A model generated the notes under the pieces. That model worked only from the letters and a program-made list of their open reading frames with translations, had not been told where the DNA came from and did no database searches. 5,648 nt of DNA from Chitinophagaceae bacterium (GTDB lineage Bacteria; Bacteroidota; Bacteroidia; Chitinophagales; Chitinophagaceae): NCBI GenBank assembly GCA_016786525.1, contig JAEUVW010000041.1, positions 1 to 5,648 of the forward strand, written 5' to 3'. Positions 1 through 5,648 of the stretch are shown piece after piece. The first letter of the stretch is position 1, and each line of letters starts with the position of its first letter. Both the position numbers and the translations under genes were made by a program.

Positions 1-20
1 CAAAAATTCTGACCGCCGGC

Positions 21-668
21 ATGATTGACACTGCAATATTTGATATGGACGGCCTGCTCCTGGATACAGAGCCGCTTTGGAGCAAAAGCATGCAGCGCAT
101 ATCGGAAAAACACAAGATACCGGTACTGCCGCACCAGTTTAAGGAAACCACGGGCCTGAAAATCTACGAGGTGGTGGAATACTGGTCGGTGAAATATCCC
201 TGGCAGGGAGCCGGTGTGCATGAAATATCCGAAGAGATCATCGATGATATCATTGGCCTGTCCAAGGCCGAAGGGCGGGTGATGCCGGGGGCTTCAGGCC
301 TGTTGCAGCAACTGAAAGAAAGTGGTTTCAAGATGGGCGTCGCCACTTCGTCGCCGATACGCATGCTGCAGGAGCTGATCCGTCATTTTGAACTGGGTGA
401 TTATTTTACAGAATTGTCTTCTGCAGATACGGTAGGTTTTGGCAAGCCTCACCCGGCCGTGTTCCTGCATTGCGCCAGGCAGCTGGGCAGTTCCCCGCTG
501 CACTGTGTCGTGTTTGAAGATTCCTTAAACGGCATCATTGCGGCCAAGGCGGCCCGTATGAAGGTAATTGCGATACCGGATGTCCTTCATTTCGACAACC
601 CGAAATTTGCACTGGCGGATAAAAAATACCGGAGCCTGGCAGAAGTCGTTCCGCAGGAGGATTTCTAA
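21..668 (+). CDS. hxpB: HAD-superfamily sugar-phosphate phosphatase, HxpB (YniC)-like
   Basis: This is a cytosolic phosphatase of HAD subfamily IA, 215 residues, the usual length for the family. Motif I is FDMDGLLLDTEPLW, with the nucleophile Asp8 and the acid/base Asp10. A helical cap covers roughly residues 15-85. Motif II is VATSSP (Thr109/Ser110), motif III is the Lys of GKPHP (Lys142), and motif IV is FEDSLNG (Glu166, Asp167). The stretches GLKIYEVVEYW, EDSLNGIIAAKAARM and the C-terminal NPKFALAD resemble what I remember of E. coli HxpB, which acts on hexitol phosphates and 2-deoxyglucose-6-phosphate. All catalytic residues are intact. Substrate is an inference: close relatives act on different sugar phosphates. 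The reading frame stays open to the left edge, but the ATG at 21 sits seven codons before Asp8, as expected for this family, so it is preferred. No Shine-Dalgarno is visible. Its stop overlaps the stop of the convergent gene. Confidence 0.88.
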   Translation: MIDTAIFDMDGLLLDTEPLWSKSMQRISEKHKIPVLPHQFKETTGLKIYEVVEYWSVKYPWQGAGVHEISEEIIDDIIGLSKAEGRVMPGASGLLQQLKESGFKMGVATSSPIRMLQELIRHFELGDYFTELSSADTVGFGKPHPAVFLHCARQLGSSPLHCVVFEDSLNGIIAAKAARMKVIAIPDVLHFDNPKFALADKKYRSLAEVVPQEDF

Positions 669-1237
669 CTCTTTTGCTCCCCGTCTTTCAGCCATTCGTC
701 CGTAAAATGGCGTTGTGCTTTTTCTTCCGAAAACTTACCGGCATTATAGCTTGCTGAGCCGTTGCGTGGTATAGACAGGCTTTGCCAGTCCTGGTGACGG
801 TATATCCGGGCCAGCAGCACGATCTGCCCTACATGGTAGCTGTAATGCGCGATTTGCCGGTTGATGGCCTCCAGTATGGTATGGCCTTCATTGCGGATGT
901 AAACGATCTCCTGCAGGTTGCTGTCGTCTATACTGTCCAGGGCCTGCATCAGGCAGTCCCAGCCCTCATTCCATTGCTGCATCAGGGTGGCGCGATCTTT
1001 TGTAAGGGGTTCAAATTCGTCATCTCTTTTCCGCGAAGGTTTTTCCCCGTCCGTCGTGCGGAAGTCGGTCCAGCGGCTGAGCATGTTGCCCCAAAGGTGC
1101 TGCACGATGATGGCAATGCTGTTGGCATCTTCGTCGGAGCGCTGAAACAAGGCTGCATCGCTGATCTGTGCGATGGCTTTTTCACCCAGCTGGCGGTACA
1201 GCATAAACTGGCGTTTGGCACTTTGCAGGTACGACAT
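665..1237 (-). CDS. DinB-fold DUF1572-type protein
   Basis: The 190-residue product fits the DUF1572 branch of the DinB/YfiT-like four-helix-bundle superfamily. Three histidines are placed as in the DinB metal site: His47 in IVQHLWGN, and His131 and His135 in INRQIAHYSYHVGQI. The C-terminal WQSLSIPRN segment is also typical of DUF1572 proteins. Members of the superfamily include metal-dependent thiol transferases that use bacillithiol or mycothiol, but no reaction is established for DUF1572, so none is assigned. No signal peptide or membrane segment is seen, so it is probably cytosolic. The ATG at 1235-1237 begins the conserved first helix. A weak promoter-like TACCTTG lies about 25 bases upstream on the minus strand, one T short of the TAnnTTTG consensus. 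The gene is divergent from the HELEH gene and convergent with the phosphatase. Family call is firm; function is unknown. Confidence 0.85.
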   Translation of the reverse strand: MSYLQSAKRQFMLYRQLGEKAIAQISDAALFQRSDEDANSIAIIVQHLWGNMLSRWTDFRTTDGEKPSRKRDDEFEPLTKDRATLMQQWNEGWDCLMQALDSIDDSNLQEIVYIRNEGHTILEAINRQIAHYSYHVGQIVLLARIYRHQDWQSLSIPRNGSASYNAGKFSEEKAQRHFTDEWLKDGEQKS

Positions 1238-1294
1238 GATCTGTTGGTTTAAGTCTACTGCAAGGTACAGGATAATGCGCTGCGCGGTAAATAC

Positions 1295-1302
1295 TATTTT
1301 TG
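1295..1302 (+). promoter_or_regulatory. Bacteroidota -7 promoter element for the HELEH gene
   Basis: TATTTTTG matches the TAnnTTTG consensus of the Bacteroidota primary sigma factor. No clear TTG element is found about 19 bases upstream. The expected transcription start, about seven bases downstream, falls a few bases before the ATG at 1313, which would make the mRNA leaderless or nearly so. It lies in the 75-base divergent intergenic region 1238-1312, which otherwise holds nothing recognisable. The assignment rests on one short element and its position. Confidence 0.5.
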
Positions 1303-1312
1303 CACCGGAACC

Positions 1313-1615
1313 ATGAAGTATTCAATCAAGGAAAAATCTGCGCTGGCTTACCTGGCCTCCCTGAAGCTGAAACAGCGGGGCATGGCTGTGGTATGGAGAT
1401 CTACCATTCACCTTCATGGCGTCAGCAAGGCCGATTTCCTGGCCAATGAAGCCTGGCTGCGCCACGAGCTGGAACATGTGCGTCAATTCCGGCAATACGG
1501 CCTTGTGCGTTTCCTGTACCTATACCTGCTGGAAAGCCTGCGCAAAGGCTACCACAACAACCGCTTCGAGATCGAGGCCCGGGCGGCGGAACACCGGGCC
1601 GGCAACAATGACTAA
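1313..1615 (+). CDS. Small HExxH-motif protein, DUF4157-like putative zinc metallopeptidase
   Basis: This is a 100-residue protein with HELEHVRQF at residues 51-59, a zinc-binding HExxH motif with Glu52 as possible catalytic base. NNRFEIEARAAE follows at 82-93; Glu86, 31 residues after the second His, could be the third ligand as in gluzincin-type sites. Between them, residues 64-76 (LVRFLYLYLLESL) form a hydrophobic or amphipathic helix. There is no signal peptide. The pattern resembles short stand-alone Bacteroidota proteins annotated with the DUF4157 (eCIS core) domain. That resemblance is from memory and peptidase activity is not shown; the protein is barely longer than the motif core. 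The start is the ATG at 1313, placed just after a -7 element. The gene is convergent with wzc and shares its terminator. No functional link to the polysaccharide genes is evident. Confidence 0.8.
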   Translation: MKYSIKEKSALAYLASLKLKQRGMAVVWRSTIHLHGVSKADFLANEAWLRHELEHVRQFRQYGLVRFLYLYLLESLRKGYHNNRFEIEARAAEHRAGNND

Positions 1616-1621
1616 AATGCA

Positions 1622-1650
1622 AAAGAGGTTTGGATATTCCAAACCTCTTT
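1622..1650. terminator. Bidirectional intrinsic terminator between convergent genes
   Basis: A perfect inverted repeat has arms AAAGAGGTTTGG (1622-1633) and CCAAACCTCTTT (1639-1650) around a 5-base loop ATATT. It starts 6 bases after the stop of the HELEH gene and lies 4 bases beyond the stop of wzc. Read on the minus strand, the stem is followed by TTTTGCATTTT, a good U-rich tail, so it should end the wzc transcript efficiently. On the plus strand the only T run is the TTT inside the stem, followed by GCGC, so termination there may be weaker. Confidence 0.85.
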
Positions 1651-1654
1651 GCGC

Positions 1655-4108
1655 TTATGCTTTTGATTTTTTCTTTTTGAAAATGTTCCTGATCTTACCG
1701 GAAGCAACGGGGGTATCGTCTTCGTAATAGCCACCGCCGGAGGTATCATTTCCATAACCATAGCCGTAGCCGTACCCATAGCCATAACCATAGCCATAGC
1801 CATATTTCTTACTCCTTTCCACACCGTTAAAGATAATGGCCGGGTTAATGATCTTCTTCTCGTTATACAGCATGTCCAGCATTTTGATCTGGCCCTTGAT
1901 CGTGCGGCCCTGGCGGGTGACAAATACATTCACACCCGCATACTTGGCCAGGATGGTCGCATCGGACACCATGCCGATCGGGGCTGTATCGATGATGATC
2001 ACATCGAAGATCTCGCCCAGGTCTTCAAACATTTGCTTGTTGCGCGGCTGCAGGATCAGCTCACCCGGGTTGGGAGGCACGGCGCCACAGTTGGCCACAA
2101 AGAGATTGCCATGCAGGCCGGAAGGTTTGACCACTTTGTCCAGGTCATTCACCACACCGGCCAGGTACGCGCTGATACCACCGTCTCTTTCCAGGTTGAG
2201 GCGCTCACTGATCTTGGGCTTGCGGAGGTCAAACTCCATCACCAGTACTTTCTTATGCGTCAGCGCCAGGGTCAGCCCCAAGTTGATCGAAATAAATGTT
2301 TTACCCTCGCCGCTCACGCTGGAGGTCACCAGGATGGTTTTCTTGTTTTCATTGACGGCCATAAACTCCAGGTTGGTCCGCAGCAACCTGAACTGCTCGG
2401 CAATACCGGTACGGATGCTGGGTCCGATCACCACTTCCATGCCATCGGGGGCTTTGTTGATGGAGCCCAGGATGGGGATATTGGTCATGGCCTCGATATC
2501 CGTTTCGTTCATCACTTTATTGTTCAGCAATTCCTTGGCTGCAAACGCGGAGCAGGGGATCAGGAAGCCCGCAAGGAAGGCCAGCATATACACACTTTTG
2601 GGGATCGGCTTTACCGGCACGCCTGTGTTATAGGGCTGCACCACCAGTTTTGATTTTGCGGAAGCGGCATTCAATGCGATTTCATTTTCCAGCCCTTTCT
2701 GGAACAGGGTCAGGTACATGCTCTGCAATACATCGTATTCGCGCTTTACGTCGTTGATCGAGCGGTCCAGGCCCGGGATGGTGCCGATCAGGCCGCTGTA
2801 CCTTGCAGAATTCTGGTAAGCACTCTGCATGGTGCTATTGATCGAAGTTTCATTTTTCCCGATTGCCTCTATGATGCCTTTTCTCAATGCGGTCACTTCG
2901 GCCTCATCTTTAAGGCGCATCAGGCTTTTCTCCGGTTGTTTTTCAAAATCGATCTTTTGTACGACCAGGTTGTACTTCGTGATCATCTCCGTCAGTACAG
3001 GATCTTTTACGGTTACCCCGGCAACGATGGAATAACGATTGTCGGAGATATTGGAAACGGTGTTCTTGATTTCCGAAAGATTCTGCTTTTCGAGGATCAG
3101 CTCGTTGATCTTCTGCTGCGATTCTTCTTTACCGGCAATATAGGCGCCTCCCTGGGCCGTCACATCGATCATGTTATGGCTCACTTTGATGCCTTCGACT
3201 TTTGAGTCCACTCCTTTCAGCTGGTCTGCCAGTTCTGCCTGGCGTTTGTCGATGAAGTCCCTGGTCTTCTTGGCGGAAAGCACAGCGTTGGACAGTTCGT
3301 TCACGTGGTATTTTTCGACCAGTACGTTGATAAAGTCAATGGCCCTTACCGGCAGGTTGTCTGTAAGTGCTATCTCCAGCATACTGGTCCTGCCGTCTGA
3401 GGGATAGATCTGCAGCACGGAAAGGAACTGGCCCATGGCCGCTTCTTTAGAGGTAAAGGTTACTTTGATGCGGTTGTCGGCATAGCCGGTATTCACCAGT
3501 TTAAAGTTTGTGTAGATGATCTTCATCCTTCCGAAAGGCATTTCGACCCAGGAGTCAAAGGGCACGCGCATGTCTTTCTCGTTGTAGGTGACGATGAACA
3601 GGCCTTCAATGATCTTATTGTTGTCGGTGGCCTGGTTAATCGTTATCTCATCCATAGCACCACGGTAGCCGTTGGAGTCGAAGATGACTTTAATGGGCGA
3701 CTGCTCATAGATCTCTGTCTCTTTTACATTACCCTGTACCCAATAGCGGATATGAAGGTTCAGGGAGTCCACCACTTCTTTGACCAGGTCCTGCGATTTC
3801 AGCAGCATGATCTCGTTGAACATATTGACGCCTTCTTCCTGCATACCGATCTTTTTCAGTACGGAGGTCCCGGCCTGGTTGGTGCCCTGGGCATCGCCCC
3901 CGTCCAGCATCAGGGAGCTCCTGACCAGGTACATGGGGGTGGTATACCTCAGGTACAGGAAAGCGGCGGTCATGGCCACGATCACACAGAGCAGGATGAT
4001 ATACCAGTAGCTGATGACAGACGCCAGGAAGCGGCGTATATCAAAATTCTGATTGATCTGATCTTTAATAATACCCTGAGTTCCCTGGGCTTGTGTATTT
4101 TGATCCAT
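1655..4108 (-). CDS. wzc: Wzc-type polysaccharide co-polymerase fused to bacterial tyrosine kinase
   Basis: This inner-membrane protein of 817 residues governs exopolysaccharide polymerisation and export. A Wzz domain begins the protein, with the first membrane helix at about 29-54. A periplasmic region of about 450 residues is coiled-coil-rich between about 270 and 430. A GNVR-type segment (about 440-500) leads to the second helix (about 505-524). The cytoplasmic BY-kinase follows: EQFRLLR (571-577, the EX2RX2R oligomerisation motif), Walker A SVSGEGKT (597-604), Walker A' VLVMEFDLRKP (Asp627) and Walker B VIIIDTAP (Asp707). The tail carries nine Tyr-Gly pairs (769-786) plus Tyr794/795, the probable autophosphorylation cluster, then a Lys-rich end. 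The frame extends upstream to a TTG at 4141, but the ATG at 4108 is chosen because the MDQNTQ start leaves a normal N-terminus. It is the last gene of the operon, 53 bases after wza, and ends in a strong hairpin. Confidence 0.95.
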   Translation of the reverse strand: MDQNTQAQGTQGIIKDQINQNFDIRRFLASVISYWYIILLCVIVAMTAAFLYLRYTTPMYLVRSSLMLDGGDAQGTNQAGTSVLKKIGMQEEGVNMFNEIMLLKSQDLVKEVVDSLNLHIRYWVQGNVKETEIYEQSPIKVIFDSNGYRGAMDEITINQATDNNKIIEGLFIVTYNEKDMRVPFDSWVEMPFGRMKIIYTNFKLVNTGYADNRIKVTFTSKEAAMGQFLSVLQIYPSDGRTSMLEIALTDNLPVRAIDFINVLVEKYHVNELSNAVLSAKKTRDFIDKRQAELADQLKGVDSKVEGIKVSHNMIDVTAQGGAYIAGKEESQQKINELILEKQNLSEIKNTVSNISDNRYSIVAGVTVKDPVLTEMITKYNLVVQKIDFEKQPEKSLMRLKDEAEVTALRKGIIEAIGKNETSINSTMQSAYQNSARYSGLIGTIPGLDRSINDVKREYDVLQSMYLTLFQKGLENEIALNAASAKSKLVVQPYNTGVPVKPIPKSVYMLAFLAGFLIPCSAFAAKELLNNKVMNETDIEAMTNIPILGSINKAPDGMEVVIGPSIRTGIAEQFRLLRTNLEFMAVNENKKTILVTSSVSGEGKTFISINLGLTLALTHKKVLVMEFDLRKPKISERLNLERDGGISAYLAGVVNDLDKVVKPSGLHGNLFVANCGAVPPNPGELILQPRNKQMFEDLGEIFDVIIIDTAPIGMVSDATILAKYAGVNVFVTRQGRTIKGQIKMLDMLYNEKKIINPAIIFNGVERSKKYGYGYGYGYGYGYGYGYGNDTSGGGYYEDDTPVASGKIRNIFKKKKSKA
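1751..1804 (-). repeat. Imperfect hexanucleotide repeat encoding (Tyr-Gly)x9
   Basis: Nine consecutive 6-base units of the form TAY GGN (read on the minus strand) encode nine Tyr-Gly dipeptides at residues 769-786 of Wzc. The units differ at both wobble positions (TAT or TAC; GGC, GGT, GGG, GGA), so the protein repeat is more perfect than the DNA. Each unit is in frame, so gain or loss of a unit would change the number of phosphorylatable tyrosines without a frameshift. Confidence 0.95.
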
Positions 4109-4144
4109 GCGGTACTTAAAACTAATAATGGCTGTTGACAAATC

Positions 4145-4157
4145 GCACTAACAGTGC
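4145..4157. other. Short inverted repeat in the wza-wzc gap
   Basis: GCACT and AGTGC flank a 3-base loop (AAC on the plus strand, GTT on the minus strand), giving a 5-bp stem just after the wza stop and 37 bases before the wzc ATG. In the operon's mRNA it could slightly pause polymerase or protect a processed end. On the minus strand no U-tract follows it, so it is not a terminator for wza. It may be chance. Confidence 0.35.
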
Positions 4158-4161
4158 TTTC

Positions 4162-4983
4162 TTATTTTTTAGCGTTATTGGCTATCTGAACAATGCCATA
4201 AACAGACAATACGGTGCCTACAAGTGCTGTTATGGTCGGCAGGTAGAACAACAAAAACTCATTGGTCTGCTGGCGTTTCAGCCTGTTGGGCTCTACGTAT
4301 ACGATATCATTTTTCTGCAGGTAGTAATACGGGCTGGTAAAGAGCTTTTTACTGTTCAGGTTGATGGTGCCGAATTCCTGCTTCCCACTGGTCCTGTTTT
4401 CGCGGATAACGGTCACATTGTCTTTACGGCCGGTGATGGGGATATCGCCTGCGGCTGAGAGCGCTTCCAGGATGTTGATCTTGTGGTTGGGTGCCAGTAC
4501 AGGCCCTACCCTGGTGATCTCCCCAAGCATATTGATCTTGAAGTTCAGCACCCGTACTTCGACAACAGGCGATTTAATATGCTCTACGAGTATCTTGCCC
4601 ATTTTTTCCTTGGCCTGGGTAGGCGTCAGTCCGGCCAGCTTGATCTTGCCCACAACGGGAAAATCAACAAAGCCTTCAGGGTCAACAAGATAGCCCTTTA
4701 CGGTGCCCCCCTGGTTGCCGACCTGCGGCGAGACATTATATGGGATACCCCCTTCGTTAAAGATCGCTACCGGGTCTTTTAAGGTAAAAGCATCCACGCT
4801 GGTGATGTTGATCGCCACAATATCGTCCGGACCAATCTCCACATCCGGCCGGGGCAGGTTCTGGACAGTAGTTATAGTTGTATCATTGGGCTCATTTGTA
4901 TTAAAATAAAGCGTCTTTTTAGGTGAGCTGCAAGATGCTACCAGGAGCGCTGCTATGCCTAGATACCTATACGATATTGTCAT
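4162..4983 (-). CDS. wza: Wza-type polysaccharide export outer-membrane lipoprotein
   Basis: This is the outer-membrane/periplasmic export channel component that receives polymer from Wzc. The 273-residue product starts with a lipoprotein signal (residues 1-17) ending in the lipobox LVASC, with lipidated Cys18 followed by Ser-Ser, not Asp. A Poly_export domain (about 45-148, with DPEGFVDFPVVGKIKLAGLT typical) is followed by an SLBB-type domain (about 150-230, ending NDIVYVEPN). A hydrophobic C-terminal segment (about 243-267) may be the membrane-crossing helix that Wza oligomers use in the outer membrane. It is shorter than E. coli Wza (about 380 residues), consistent with one SLBB domain, as in many Bacteroidota. 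The frame extends four codons further to a TTG at 4995, but the ATG at 4983 gives a better signal peptide and fits the promoter at 5006-5013. It lies between the phosphatase gene and wzc. Confidence 0.93.
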   Translation of the reverse strand: MTISYRYLGIAALLVASCSSPKKTLYFNTNEPNDTTITTVQNLPRPDVEIGPDDIVAINITSVDAFTLKDPVAIFNEGGIPYNVSPQVGNQGGTVKGYLVDPEGFVDFPVVGKIKLAGLTPTQAKEKMGKILVEHIKSPVVEVRVLNFKINMLGEITRVGPVLAPNHKINILEALSAAGDIPITGRKDNVTVIRENRTSGKQEFGTINLNSKKLFTSPYYYLQKNDIVYVEPNRLKRQQTNEFLLFYLPTITALVGTVLSVYGIVQIANNAKK

Positions 4984-5005
4984 TGAGGGATGCAATTTTG
5001 ATGGG

Positions 5006-5013
5006 CAAAGTTA
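5006..5013 (-). promoter_or_regulatory. Bacteroidota -7 promoter element upstream of wza
   Basis: On the minus strand this reads TAACTTTG, an exact match to TAnnTTTG. It lies in the 49-base gap between the phosphatase stop and the wza ATG, with an expected transcription start near 4999 and a leader of about 16 bases. No good TTG -33 element is seen; the upstream region is simply A/T-rich. It suggests wza-wzc can be transcribed independently of the phosphatase gene, in addition to any read-through. Confidence 0.55.
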
Positions 5014-5032
5014 ACTTAATTGGCGATATAAT

Positions 5033-5648
5033 TTAAGATATCTCGTGATACAAATCTTTATTTTTAAATTTGTATTCGCTGAGCTGCCACATAATTTCCT
5101 GGTGTTCGGCCGGCATATTGCTGATATGGGCAAGGTGCCTGTGGTGATGCAGGTCTGTGCCGCAATAATCGTACAGCCCCATTTCCAGCATCTTTTCTGC
5201 GGTGATCTTTATAGACTTGCCATAATAGCCCAGTATAGACAGTAAATTCAGCTGCAGGGCCACCCCTTTATCTTTAAGCGCCGCAAAGACGCTCATATCG
5301 GTCTCGTACAGGTAGCGTTCGGGGTGTGCCAGTATCGGGTTGTATCCATTGGCCTGTACGGCAAACATGATTTCGTTAAACTGCCTGTTCCAGCCGGCCA
5401 TGCTGACTTCTACCAGCACATTGTTCCGGCCGAAAGCCATTAAGCCTTTCGGCAGCACATGGCTTAAAAAATAGGTATCCAGGAAGTATTCTGCCGAAAC
5501 CTGGATAGACAGCTCAGGCCGGTGTTGGGCCAGGTAGTCTTTAAGGGGTTGAAAATGCCGCTGTACTTTTTGTGTATCATTATCATACATTTCCCCGTGT
5601 ATGTGCGGGGTCGTGATGAACTTTTTCAAACCCAGGCCGGCGAGCTCA
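5033..5648 (-). CDS. ywqE: PHP-type protein-tyrosine phosphatase, CpsB/YwqE family (5' end outside window)
   Basis: This metal-dependent PHP-domain phosphatase dephosphorylates the tyrosine kinase of exopolysaccharide systems. The frame is open to the right edge and reads ELAGLGLKKFITTPHIHG across it, matching the helix-strand before the second His motif of the family. The true start and the first metal-binding HSHxLPGxDDG-type motif therefore lie outside. The codon at 5627-5629 is TTG coding an internal Leu, not a start. Visible family residues include the two His of TTPHIHG, the Glu of SAEYFLD, His and Arg of LAHPERY, and Asp and His of CGTDLHHH. About 205 of the usual 250 or so residues are present and intact, so the missing part is due to the window boundary, not decay. 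It is followed by wza after 49 bases and probably acts on the Tyr-Gly tail of the Wzc encoded downstream. Confidence 0.92.
   Translation of the reverse strand, partial: ELAGLGLKKFITTPHIHGEMYDNDTQKVQRHFQPLKDYLAQHRPELSIQVSAEYFLDTYFLSHVLPKGLMAFGRNNVLVEVSMAGWNRQFNEIMFAVQANGYNPILAHPERYLYETDMSVFAALKDKGVALQLNLLSILGYYGKSIKITAEKMLEMGLYDYCGTDLHHHRHLAHISNMPAEHQEIMWQLSEYKFKNKDLYHEIS

Noticed and set aside
1..20. TGA at 10-12 as the stop of an upstream gene coupled to the HAD phosphatase
   Set aside because: Only 20 bases precede the start, so there is no way to tell whether this is a real stop in a coding frame.
782..1252. 156-codon plus-strand open frame opposite the DUF1572 gene
   Set aside because: It is antisense to a gene with conserved metal-site histidines and a family-length product, and it has no domain of its own.
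1612..1929. Minus-strand frame encoding a Met-Ala/Met-Val-rich protein across the repeat tract
   Set aside because: It is the out-of-frame reading of the Tyr-Gly hexamer repeat inside wzc; the Met-rich pattern comes from the ATGGCT phase of the same DNA.
1836..2653. Two long plus-strand open frames (265 and 206 codons) opposite the kinase domain
   Set aside because: They lie fully antisense to the conserved BY-kinase domain, show no recognisable domains, and are explained by the codon bias of the coding strand.
4109..4141. TAGTTTTA on the minus strand as a possible promoter for wzc
   Set aside because: It lacks the final G of the TAnnTTTG consensus, and the nearest TTTG upstream is at the wrong spacing.
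4145..4170. Hairpin followed by a T-rich run on the plus strand, resembling a plus-strand terminator
   Set aside because: No plus-strand gene ends nearby; the stem is only 5 bp and the T run is largely the end of the wza coding sequence (Lys and stop codons).
4135..4458. Plus-strand frame of 107 codons opposite the end of wza
   Set aside because: It overlaps the conserved SLBB region and C-terminus of wza on the other strand and encodes nothing recognisable.

Overview
The window looks like chromosomal DNA of a member of the Bacteroidota, quite possibly a Chitinophagaceae-type organism (the family level is a guess). Three things point there. None of the visible starts has a convincing Shine-Dalgarno sequence. 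Two starts are preceded by the Bacteroidota -7 promoter element TAnnTTTG. The protein types (a PHP-type CpsB/YwqE phosphatase, a Wza lipoprotein, and a fused Wzz/tyrosine kinase with a Tyr-Gly tail) are the usual Bacteroidota exopolysaccharide set.

Layout: (1) 21-668, plus strand: a HAD-family sugar-phosphate phosphatase resembling HxpB/YniC. (2) 665-1237, minus strand: a DinB-fold DUF1572-type protein, tail to tail with the phosphatase so that the two stop codons overlap. (3) 1238-1312: a short divergent intergenic region with a -7 element for the next gene. (4) 1313-1615, plus strand: a 100-residue protein with an HELEH zinc-type motif. (5) 1622-1650: a perfect 12-bp-stem hairpin that ends both convergent transcripts. 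(6) 1655-5648, minus strand: an exopolysaccharide export and control operon, transcribed right to left as PHP tyrosine phosphatase (5' end outside the window), outer-membrane export lipoprotein Wza, and inner-membrane polysaccharide co-polymerase/tyrosine kinase Wzc.

How the genes work together: in the known family system, Wzc spans the inner membrane and periplasm, controls polymer length and contacts the Wza channel. Cycles of autophosphorylation on its C-terminal tyrosines, reversed by the cognate phosphatase, drive export. Here the tyrosine cluster is a nine-fold Tyr-Gly repeat encoded by an imperfect hexanucleotide tract. The locus ends at Wzc with a strong terminator, so the glycosyltransferases and flippase/polymerase, if linked, must lie upstream beyond the right edge or elsewhere. 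The three left-hand genes look like unrelated housekeeping or accessory genes.

I see no mobile element, CRISPR array, tRNA or rRNA, and no clearly new system. The most notable points are the Tyr-Gly tail and its repeat DNA, the probable leaderless HELEH gene, and three apparent TTG starts that should be corrected: two move to a downstream ATG, and the third is an internal codon of a gene that runs off the edge.
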